Shown: piece by piece, positions 19,201 through 25,240 of the stretch
How the letters are laid out: every line of letters begins with the position of its first letter
How positions within the stretch are numbered: position 1 is the first letter of the stretch
Source: Bacteroidetes bacterium UBA4416
Lineage (GTDB): Bacteria; Bacteroidota; Bacteroidia; B-17B0; Aurantibacillaceae
Assembly (NCBI GenBank): GCA_002390745.1
Contig: DGQK01000013.1
Coordinates: forward strand, 1-29,271
DNA length: 29,271 bases
Reading direction: 5' to 3'
Translations under genes and position numbers: made by a program
Notes under the pieces: generated by a model
Databases searched by the model: none
Told to the model about the DNA's origin: nothing
What the model saw: the letters and a program-made list of their open reading frames with translations, nothing else

Positions 19201-21246
19201 GGGCATTGCCGCATTCGTTGAGATGAAATATCCTTGTCCTGCTACCATAGCATACAGTAATCTGTTAGCCCCCGAACCTTCGTAATAAAATCCATAATCA
19301 ATATCCTTGTAGTTGCCCATCATCGGCGAGAGGCTGTCTGTGAAACCAAAAAATCTATTTTGATTCAAATCCTTTAAAACGTATTCCATCCACCCATCCG
19401 TATGGGCCGCTAAGGTATTTTTACTCACTGCCTGCCCATACACGGTTGGCCCGGTCGCCTTGATGGTATCGCCGCTTTCTGCTGCATTGTAGAGCTGATC
19501 CCATTTCACCTTATAACCGACACTGTACACCAGCGTATTGCGATGTTGCTGAGCGTCTTTCACCGTAACACTGTACATGCCTGCTGACACTGAGCTCACC
19601 GAGGATGAGACCACCGAACCAGGCTGCCAGGTGTAGGTACAGGTGCCCGGCTGAAGAGGCTCAACCCTCACAGAGCCATCGCTTGCCCCTGTGCCGGTGT
19701 TGTGCACAATCGTTGGCACCAAACGGTTATAGTTCGGAAAATCGGTGTTGCCCTGTTGGTAAAAGCTACAGCCCAGGTTGATCAGGCTGCCGTTAAGGTA
19801 ATTATTTAACACTGCCTTTATTTTAAGAGGCTTTTGCGCGTAGTCGCTATCGGTCCCGGAAAAGGATGCAACACCATTGATCTTTAAACTGATCACATTT
19901 CCTACCCGCTCCACCCGGAGTATCGTTCCTTCGGGATAGTGGGCGTGCGTTGAGATGAAAAAAAATGATCCTTCTGCAATACCATATATCAGCGAGGTTG
20001 ATCCCGAACCTTCGTAATAAAATCCATAATCAATATCCCAGTAATTGCCCATCATTGGCGAGAGGCTGTCTGAGAAACCAAAAAATTTATTTTGATTCAG
20101 GTCTTTTAATGTATATTCTACCCAGCCATCCGTATGAGCTGCTAAGGTATTTTTACTCACCGCCTGCCCATAAAACGTTGGCCCTGTCGCCTTGATGGTA
20201 TCGCCGCTTTCTGCTGCATTGTAGAACTGATCCCATTTTACCTTATAACCAACACTATACACCAGCGTATTGCGATGTTGCTGAGCGTCTGCTACCGTAA
20301 CACTGTACATGCCTGCTGACACTGAGCTCAACGAGGATGATAGTACTGAGCCAGGCTGCCAGGTGTAGGTACAGGTGCCCGGCTGAAGGGGTTCAATCCT
20401 CACAGAGCCATCGCTTCCCCCTGTGCTGGTGTTGTGCACAATCGTTGGCACCAAACGGTTATAGTTCGGAAAATCGGTATTGCCCTGCTGGTAAAAGCTA
20501 CAGCCCACATTGAGCATGGAAGAGCTCATCCCGGCATACAGGGCCCCCTTCACTTTCCAGTCTTTTAATCCCACATTTGGATATACGCCAGAAATGAGGA
20601 CATTACCGTTTACCTTATACTCTACGGTGTCGCCTCTTCTTTCCAGCCTAAGTAACGTCCCCTCCTGTACATTGTAGAGCAGGGGTGCTAAGTGACCTCC
20701 TGCAATACGGTAAAGGGTTCCCAGTTCGTAATAAAAGCCATGATCAATGTCCTGGATAACACTTACCAGCGGCGACAAGCTATCGGTAAATCCAATTACC
20801 TTGTATTCCCCCATGTTACGCAATACATATTCGAACCATCCATCGACACCGCCCGTAAGGGTATTTTTGGTAATAGCAGTTTCCCAGCTATCTACGTTGA
20901 AGTTAGTCCCGAACAAGGTGTCATTCCTTAAGATACACTTGGACATTTGGTCCCATTTGGCCTTATAGCCTATGCTATACATGCGCAATACCGAATCGGC
21001 ATTGCTGTCCTTTACTTTCAGCGCGTAGGTACCGTAAGGTTTTGATGCCAGATTCTGTGTGGTGAATGTTCCCGAATTCCAGGAGTAATTGTAGGGAGAA
21101 ACCCCACCGGTTACATCTAGACTAATGCTCCCCGCATTGGGAACGGAAGGCGATGTCAAATGAACAACCGTAGGCACCACGGAAATCTGCGCCTGAAGGC
21201 CCGCGATGCACACAAGCCACAGAACAACTGCGTTAAAAAATCTCAT
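16264..21246 (-). CDS. Secreted modular repeat protein with SprB-like units, 1660 residues
   Basis: The signal peptide is residues 1 to about 20 (VVLWLVCIAGLQAQ). The protein is built from repeated modules of about 244 residues: unit 1 about 20-266, unit 2 267-510, unit 3 511-754, and a diverged unit 4 about 755-998. Each begins with a SprB-like Ig fold (for example YTWQPGSV, then VSAGMYSVTV) and continues with a lectin/laminin-G-like beta sandwich (VGYKVKWDQ, NTLAAHTDGW, IDYGFYYEG, EGTILRVERVGN). Further diverged modules fill residues 1000-1560, including another SprB-like piece (ATVTDVTCGSLSTGAI). The last 90 residues form a distinct Ig-like C-terminal domain ending in YRIAITNKKNEVFYARFKY. 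It lacks a clear standard type IX sorting domain. The gene is 4 bases after the small secreted protein gene. It is probably a surface adhesin or filament-like protein; the ligand is unknown. Confidence 0.88.
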   Translation of the reverse strand: MRFFNAVVLWLVCIAGLQAQISVVPTVVHLTSPSVPNAGSISLDVTGGVSPYNYSWNSGTFTTQNLASKPYGTYALKVKDSNADSVLRMYSIGYKAKWDQMSKCILRNDTLFGTNFNVDSWETAITKNTLTGGVDGWFEYVLRNMGEYKVIGFTDSLSPLVSVIQDIDHGFYYELGTLYRIAGGHLAPLLYNVQEGTLLRLERRGDTVEYKVNGNVLISGVYPNVGLKDWKVKGALYAGMSSSMLNVGCSFYQQGNTDFPNYNRLVPTIVHNTSTGGSDGSVRIEPLQPGTCTYTWQPGSVLSSSLSSVSAGMYSVTVADAQQHRNTLVYSVGYKVKWDQFYNAAESGDTIKATGPTFYGQAVSKNTLAAHTDGWVEYTLKDLNQNKFFGFSDSLSPMMGNYWDIDYGFYYEGSGSTSLIYGIAEGSFFFISTHAHYPEGTILRVERVGNVISLKINGVASFSGTDSDYAQKPLKIKAVLNNYLNGSLINLGCSFYQQGNTDFPNYNRLVPTIVHNTGTGASDGSVRVEPLQPGTCTYTWQPGSVVSSSVSSVSAGMYSVTVKDAQQHRNTLVYSVGYKVKWDQLYNAAESGDTIKATGPTVYGQAVSKNTLAAHTDGWMEYVLKDLNQNRFFGFTDSLSPMMGNYKDIDYGFYYEGSGANRLLYAMVAGQGYFISTNAAMPEGTIFRVERVGNAINLKINGVLSNSWIDSSYAKKPLKIKAVLQNYLNGSLVNLGCSFSQQGNTVFPNYTRLDPSVVHASSVGANDGSITVHTGITNPLSCFWQPGNLTTNPLENIAAGNYLLTVEDSLHHINSKYYHVGYKTHWDSLYGATVHGDTLKTTQAYMWGRAFTRNTLAAGTDGWFEYVLEDLDKIKYIGFLDSMSSDPQNVKDIDYGFYYDGETKGLYTFYKGSYGYAGYGIAGSILRVERTADTIRFTINGISLGYVVDTVEARKTWKIKGIVHGWANTKLVNVGCSFGYNSSMSVSPVITNVTEGATGSIELHISGGTPHYNIAWNGLQIQSNHDFFRSLDSTFTAVDSLSLYPKLDSLRRSQTLTNIPSAIYNNIIIDNGGDTLRETALLGNDFGWITGGGVSTSTCVIPAGAAGGFTVHYGMGQRLTKSAVGASLKFAVSDAVIHPQEREFYVEYRIPRDSDEMIIGLKIADSLNTDTTTDLIQNTMIHMRGNGTKSMRIYYNSELVHTLEYVSGDVMGILLNPNNNTIVYSKNFTPVWTQSSVPDAFFQANYQLKALLKTPLAQLGNIILVGPLLLSHGISATVTDVTCGSLSTGAITFSGYSMLRGEKLCSYTVSGPNGYSTSGTGSSATLSGLYAGVYTVSIQVRSGSCSGTILSPMVQTFTVAYMPDWINQAPFGATNVNTLDRSFNITATQSSPYTWLGGASTNNLLDAAEEGWAEFKPVFSGSSYNPFSNRAMAFGLTSQDLGTHPSGTDHRFYVASNIQLQTVGLGGNSSQSVGPYTASMFSLGTVGAILNVTPTDILKIRKVPLNGGLNMKMEFYKNNSLVGSGNATPSTELVVDVSVNQKDLYISKPRITFGCDKRIPNYFILKKVLDAGYYTSYRKSIYFAFEEEYFDLSQGAANSLSYTIVTDKNVPVTSVPGLVEVIGDNRYTIDLSTLGMTQGQFYRIAITNKKNEVFYARFKY
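18985..20448 (-). repeat. Two tandem 732-bp near-identical coding repeats
   Basis: Anchors such as the CAGGCTGCCG at 19051 and 19783, and the reading-frame-aligned segments at 18985, 19717 and 20449, are each exactly 732 bases (244 codons) apart. Units 19717-20448 and 18985-19716 are close to identical over long stretches at DNA level, including synonymous positions. The flanking units are recognisable but more diverged. This points to a recent in-frame duplication or gene conversion inside the 1660-residue protein gene, not to an insertion element. Confidence 0.85.
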
Positions 21247-21250
21247 AAGA

Positions 21251-21691
21251 CTATTGAATTATCGTATACACATTGCTTTTACTCCCCCCTGCATCCACCG
21301 TGTATAATTCATACACGTAAGGTCTGAGGCTCATTGCAGCCGGATTGGTAATGGACAGAATAGTTCCTTGCTTTTTATACAGTAGCACTCCCTGGTCAGA
21401 CACATCAGAAGAACTGACCTGATAATTTACATCATACAGCGTAGCCTGCGTCTGCTGATCCCTGATCTTCAGGTAAATCCTCACCGCATCGTAATTGCTT
21501 TTTAAATGGACAGTCACCGTTGCATGCACTTTAATCTCCGGGGAAGACAATGGCTGATTAATAGCCCCGGCAGATTGATCGGGTTTATACATTGTCTGCA
21601 CTTTCTCGATCACCGGGTGGTTAAGGGTCTGAGCAGTAACAGTGAGCACAGACAAATACAGCCCGGCAAGAACATAAAAAATTGTTTTCAT
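21251..21691 (-). CDS. Small secreted beta-sandwich-like protein
   Basis: The chosen ATG at 21691 gives 146 residues and places a signal peptide at the start (MKTIFYVLAGLYLSVLTVTA, cleavage likely after TAQ). An ATG 19 codons earlier would put a non-hydrophobic extension before it, so I reject it. The mature part has alternating strands (IKVHATVTVHLKSNYDAVRI, then YELYTVDAGGSKSNVYTIIQ) consistent with a single Ig/FN3-like domain. I do not recognise the family. It is the first gene after the terminator at 21886-21908 and ends 4 bases before the 1660-residue repeat protein, so it appears to open the second operon. It could be an accessory subunit, a cap or an assembly partner of the large repeat protein; no enzymatic motif is visible. 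Confidence 0.75.
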   Translation of the reverse strand: MKTIFYVLAGLYLSVLTVTAQTLNHPVIEKVQTMYKPDQSAGAINQPLSSPEIKVHATVTVHLKSNYDAVRIYLKIRDQQTQATLYDVNYQVSSSDVSDQGVLLYKKQGTILSITNPAAMSLRPYVYELYTVDAGGSKSNVYTIIQ

Positions 21692-21885
21692 AAAACTTGA
21701 AACTTGATTAAAATTTGATTCGGGGCTCCACGTATAACACGCAGGCAAATAACCAAATAAAAAATCATCTCACAAACAACTGTTAATATCTTCCCTAGAA
21801 AATACCTATAAATGAGTATTCTATGTTTTATAGCAACAAAATACCCCGTTTCATAGCTAAATATTTAGAAACAGATTCAAGGAAT
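21692..21885 (-). other. Intergenic leader of the second operon
   Basis: This AT-rich stretch between the terminator and the small secreted protein must hold the promoter of the second operon if that operon is transcribed independently. I looked for the Bacteroidota promoter pattern (TTG, then TAnnTTTG about 20 bases on). I found only imperfect matches such as TATTTTG and TTATTTG runs, none with good spacing. No hairpin leader or riboswitch was recognised. Confidence 0.35.
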
Positions 21886-21908
21886 AAAAAAAAGCATCCG
21901 TCGGATGC
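21886..21908 (-). terminator. Intrinsic terminator after the secretion-machine operon
   Basis: Read on the minus strand, GCATCC-GAC-GGATGC forms a perfect six-pair stem with a three-base loop (21894-21908) and is followed by eight T residues (21893-21886). It begins 33 bases after the stop codon of the PilP/GspC-like gene. The loop is short but the stem plus T-run is a standard Rho-independent layout. It separates the two operons. Confidence 0.82.
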
Positions 21909-21941
21909 AAACTGCGTTTTAGAAAAAACGATAAAGAAAAC

Positions 21942-22463
21942 TCACTTGGAAATCGTCAGGACCTCTTTACCTTTTTTGATACGGATGGCATCTTTCCCTA
22001 TGTCGATGATGGTGTATCCTTCGATCACATCATTCTGTTTAGCAAACACCGAACGGTCGTTCACCGTGAGCATGGCGGTTTGCGTGCCTTTGTCCTTATT
22101 GCTCAGCAGGCCCAGGTATTTGATGGTCAATGCAGGAACCGCCGCAACGGATGGCGTCGCTTTTGGCGCAGCAATCTGAGGCGCTTTGACAGCAGCTGGT
22201 TTTGAAGGAACTCCCGATGGCCTGGCGCCGCCATTGCGCGCATTCGAAAAATTCCCGCCTTTCAAAAAAGGATCCGGATAATTGAGATTGAGCGAAAGCT
22301 TGTCTTCTGCTACCACATCGTCTATTTTTTTGATGGGCGCTGTACCTCCCGAAAATGCGATGTCCTCATCGCCCTGCAAAGCCCCATATACCTTATAGCC
22401 CACATAGCCCCAGGCCAGCAGGTTGATCAGGATAATGAAATAGAGCTTTGCTTTTTTTCCCAT
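21942..22463 (-). CDS. PilP/GspC-like inner-membrane periplasmic protein
   Basis: This gene encodes 173 residues. One N-terminal membrane helix (about 7-26) is followed by a periplasmic linker with a DPF motif at 64-66 and a Pro/Ala-rich flexible stretch (about 80-112). The C-terminal domain (112-173) starts LTIKYLGLLSN and contains VFAKQNDVIEGYTIIDIGKD, the small beta fold of GspC HR and PilP domains. In T2SS and type IV pili this domain binds the secretin's N-terminal domains and ties the inner-membrane platform to the outer-membrane pore. The gene is one base after the FN3 lipoprotein gene and is last in the operon before the terminator. There is no PDZ domain, so it is closer to a minimal GspC or to PilP. 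The assignment is by fold pattern and context. Confidence 0.78.
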   Translation of the reverse strand: MGKKAKLYFIILINLLAWGYVGYKVYGALQGDEDIAFSGGTAPIKKIDDVVAEDKLSLNLNYPDPFLKGGNFSNARNGGARPSGVPSKPAAVKAPQIAAPKATPSVAAVPALTIKYLGLLSNKDKGTQTAMLTVNDRSVFAKQNDVIEGYTIIDIGKDAIRIKKGKEVLTISK

Positions 22464-22464
22464 A

Positions 22465-23466
22465 TCAGTTAGACAGCTTCACTTTAAATACCTGCGAAGA
22501 AGGTGACACATTCCCTACCGAATCCACCGATTTCACTTTCCAGAAATAATAGCTCGTGGTGCTAACTGTTGTCGGAAAAGTCAGCAGCGGGCTCATCGGG
22601 TAAGTATTCGCAGCTCCTGTAGCCGGCCTCGGAACCTTTACCTGTAGAGGAGAGGCAAACAGGCTGTCGGCAAAAGCTGCCACGAACAGGCTATCAAAAG
22701 CAATATCGGTATTGAGTGTGCTTCCCGAATAATTCCATCTGAAATAAGTCGTATCTTTTACAACACTGAGGTGCAGCGGACGAACCAAAACCGGGGCCGC
22801 AGGTGCAGTCTGATCGATCCTGAACGAAATGGGAGCGCTGTAAGGCGAGTTACTGAATGCATTGGAAGCATTGACTTTCAGAAAATAAACACCCGCATTA
22901 GTAAAAGTGTGTGTGTAATTGGTATTGGCAGTATTGAGGTCAACGACTGTAGCTCCTGTAGCCGAGCCTGCCAGCACTTTCAGGTTATAGGAAGTAGCGG
23001 CCGACAAAGCATCCCAGCTAAAGTTCACAGTTTTACTGCTCGTCACCGTAAAGTTCAGAGGCGCTGTCACGTTCACCGACAAAAAATTAAGGTTACTCGT
23101 GGTATCCACTTTCAGGCTCCGCGTTGTATAAGCCGTACTGCCACCTGCATTCACTGCTTTGATACGCCACTGGTAATTCCCCGGCGTGAGAATGAAATTA
23201 AATTTGGTATTGGTAATGTTCGTATCCAGAAGCAGCTGAGATACAGCATTAAAATCGGGCTTCACAATTTGCAGATTGTATTTCTCCGCACCGTCCACTT
23301 CGTCCCACCAGAACAGGATATTGTTGTTAGGCGTCGACAGCCCGTCTGCCGGAGCTACGATGCCTACCGTCTTATTTTTGATATTCTTCACGATAAAATC
23401 GCGTGAACAACCGGCTATAAAAAGAATGGCGTAAAGAGCCGCAACATAGTGTATCAATCGTTTCAT
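22465..23466 (-). CDS. Lipoprotein with three fibronectin-III-like domains
   Basis: This gene encodes 333 residues. The signal peptide ends in a clear lipobox (LFIAGC, Cys20), and the following S-R-D-F partly resembles lipoprotein surface-export signals of Flavobacteriia. Three FN3-like domains follow, at about 35-122, 130-218 and 222-332. Each has the W-D/W-N core strand (FWWDEVDGAEKYNLQI, FSWDALSAATSYNLKV, YFRWNYSG), and two have a closing strand like YQWRIKAVNAGGS or YYFWKVKSVDSVGN. It sits between the PilO-like gene (1 base away) and the PilP/GspC-like gene (1 base away), so it is almost certainly part of the machine. By position it could act as a pilotin-like partner for the secretin, or as an outer-membrane substrate receptor. 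It has no homology that I can see to known pilotins such as PilF or GspS. Confidence 0.82.
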   Translation of the reverse strand: MKRLIHYVAALYAILFIAGCSRDFIVKNIKNKTVGIVAPADGLSTPNNNILFWWDEVDGAEKYNLQIVKPDFNAVSQLLLDTNITNTKFNFILTPGNYQWRIKAVNAGGSTAYTTRSLKVDTTSNLNFLSVNVTAPLNFTVTSSKTVNFSWDALSAATSYNLKVLAGSATGATVVDLNTANTNYTHTFTNAGVYFLKVNASNAFSNSPYSAPISFRIDQTAPAAPVLVRPLHLSVVKDTTYFRWNYSGSTLNTDIAFDSLFVAAFADSLFASPLQVKVPRPATGAANTYPMSPLLTFPTTVSTTSYYFWKVKSVDSVGNVSPSSQVFKVKLSN

Positions 23467-23467
23467 T

Positions 23468-24013
23468 TTAATGTGTATTAACAGGTTCGTGCTGCCGGAA
23501 TGATTGCGTGATCATTGCCAGGTACAAATGCGTTTGTTTGGTTTGAAGGTCCTTCAGGCTGTAGTATTTTACCGACACCACTTTTGCCGTATAGTTGTAA
23601 TTGGTTTCTACCGCATCCAGGAGCTGAAGCAGCTGGTGGTACTTTCCTTTGATCACAAATTTATTGGTTTGGATATTGAGCTGTGAGTTGGCATATAAGG
23701 CCTTTTCAGGGATCTCCGTCACCACACAGTCATGCTGCTCCGCAAAATCGGAAATAAAGGCGGTGAGCTGATCCCTGATCGAACTGGAGTCCGCCGAGTT
23801 GTATGCCTTATCCAGCAAGGCCATTTGCGATTGCAGAAGAGGGATCTCCTTCTCTTTTTCTTTCAGCCAGCTCAGCTTCTCCTGCTTCACTTTGGTATCC
23901 CTGAACAATGCTATTGTTTTGGAAAAAACGATGACATACGCCAACAACAGGATGAGCACAAAACCGGCTGTAATGGCGTAGATCTTTTTAGAATATGTCA
24001 GGTTCTGCCACAT
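23468..24013 (-). CDS. PilO/GspM-like assembly protein
   Basis: This gene encodes 181 residues from the ATG at 24013, which overlaps the previous stop by one base (TGATG). A GTG immediately before it is an alternative start adding one residue. The layout is a short cytoplasmic tail, one membrane helix (about 12-31, ITAGFVLILLLAYVIVF), a coiled coil (about 38-70, with KQEKLSWLKEKEKEIPLLQS), and a ferredoxin-like periplasmic domain (FVIKGKYHQLLQLLDAVETN, then VVSVKYYSL). That is the standard PilO/GspM layout. These proteins pair with PilN/GspL to form the inner-membrane alignment complex. The gene directly follows the GspL-like gene, as expected for the pair. Confidence 0.82.
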   Translation of the reverse strand: MWQNLTYSKKIYAITAGFVLILLLAYVIVFSKTIALFRDTKVKQEKLSWLKEKEKEIPLLQSQMALLDKAYNSADSSSIRDQLTAFISDFAEQHDCVVTEIPEKALYANSQLNIQTNKFVIKGKYHQLLQLLDAVETNYNYTAKVVSVKYYSLKDLQTKQTHLYLAMITQSFRQHEPVNTH

Positions 24014-25233
24014 CACTCGGTCTTCAGTTTTAATACAAAATTAGGCAAATGCCCTTCGGAACTGAAAATATAATTTTCCAGGTTGACGGATTTTACAAAG
24101 CTCTGGCTTTTCAGCACATTCACCCAATCGTTCAATAAGAGGCTCTTGCTGCAATTTCCTTTAATGATCAGTTCGTTCTGCCTGAAATCGGCCAGGCTGT
24201 CGAGCTCGGCCTCCCCGTCCTCCGGGTTGAAGTACATTTCCCGCAATACAATATCCTGAGGCAATGAAGCGGCAATCTTATCGGCATACACCGAGATCTT
24301 TTTATGATCGAAGACGCCCGCCTGCTCGATCAGGCTTTTCTTTTTCTGGTATTCCTCCAGCAGCTTGGTGATCTGCGAATGCTTGGATTCATAAAGGTTC
24401 AGCTCCACGTCGAGCGCTGTATGCTCTTCAAACTTCTGGAAGAACAGCACCGAGTTAACCCCGCTGATCACAAACAGGATCGCAATAAAAAAGAACAGCA
24501 GGATCCTGACTTTGATCTTCTCGGCGTGCTGCCTCGGAAACTGCGCTATCTCTGTATTATCGGTTGCATATACCTCCTGCCTGCTTAGGTAAGCAAAGCC
24601 TGCAGCGAAAGCCATGAGTTGCGCAGGAGCCACGGAAAGACCGTCGATGCTTACCGTCACCGGGTCGGTATCGCCCAGCGGATAGCTCTCGTCGAGGTAA
24701 CCATTGCTCAGCTCCAGGCGAAGGGTAGAACTCGTGAGGCGGTTGTAGGATGCCGTGATAAGCGACAGGGCATTACAAACCGCCGGCCCGATATAGACAT
24801 TTGCAGGCTCCGCTTTTGGCCCCAATGCGCCGAGCAATTGGTTCAGCTGCTCTTTCCGGCAAAGGGTGATATGACCGGAGCCATTTTCATTTTGATAAAA
24901 CTGGGTGTAAAACTCGGAAGCCTGGATGGCCGGCAGATGCTGCTGCATCAAGTCTTTCAGATCCGACGAATCGCTGCCGCCCAGGAGAATTTTTTTCACC
25001 ATGATGCCTTTGCCGTTCAAAACAAGGCATAGTGGTGCTGATGCTTTTTTCGCAATCGCAAGCACCTCATTCAGGTCAGACGTGCTTCCCTGCTTCGCCA
25101 TCTCTATCTTGTTCTTCCGCGTTTGCAACACGGCATAGTGATAGCTAATGCCTGTTTCTCCAAACACGCACTCTATCCCGCACACCGAGCTCTTCGTCAG
25201 ATACGTCCCTGGTATCCACCTTTCCCACCACAT
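24013..25233 (-). CDS. GspL-like protein (degenerate PilM domain fused to PilN-like part)
   Basis: This gene encodes 406 residues. Residues 1 to about 235 form a cytoplasmic alpha/beta domain that fits a reduced actin-like PilM/GspL fold. Its opening motif (CGIECVFGETG) has lost the acidic phosphate-loop signature of ATP-binding PilM. A membrane helix spans about 243-265 (ILLFFFIAILFVISGV). A coiled coil follows (about 265-310, with YESKHSQITKLLEEYQKKKS) and then a periplasmic ferredoxin-like domain like PilN (IVLREMYFN, ELIIKGNCSKSLLLNDWVNV, VKSVNLENYIF). The fusion makes it GspL-like and more like type II secretion than type IVa pili, where PilM and PilN are separate. It links the ATPase to the inner-membrane ring. 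It starts 7 bases after the secretin stop and shares one base with the PilO-like gene. Confidence 0.78.
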   Translation of the reverse strand: MWWERWIPGTYLTKSSVCGIECVFGETGISYHYAVLQTRKNKIEMAKQGSTSDLNEVLAIAKKASAPLCLVLNGKGIMVKKILLGGSDSSDLKDLMQQHLPAIQASEFYTQFYQNENGSGHITLCRKEQLNQLLGALGPKAEPANVYIGPAVCNALSLITASYNRLTSSTLRLELSNGYLDESYPLGDTDPVTVSIDGLSVAPAQLMAFAAGFAYLSRQEVYATDNTEIAQFPRQHAEKIKVRILLFFFIAILFVISGVNSVLFFQKFEEHTALDVELNLYESKHSQITKLLEEYQKKKSLIEQAGVFDHKKISVYADKIAASLPQDIVLREMYFNPEDGEAELDSLADFRQNELIIKGNCSKSLLLNDWVNVLKSQSFVKSVNLENYIFSSEGHLPNFVLKLKTE

Positions 25234-25240
25234 GACCCGA

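Noticed and set aside
18985..20448. CRISPR array or transposon as the source of the 732-bp repeats
   Set aside because: The units are long, directly adjacent, in frame and protein-coding, with no spacers, terminal inverted repeats or transposase.
21823..22179. Plus-strand open frame spanning the terminator
   Set aside because: It crosses the terminator hairpin and runs antisense to the PilP/GspC-like gene; its translation has no recognisable domain.
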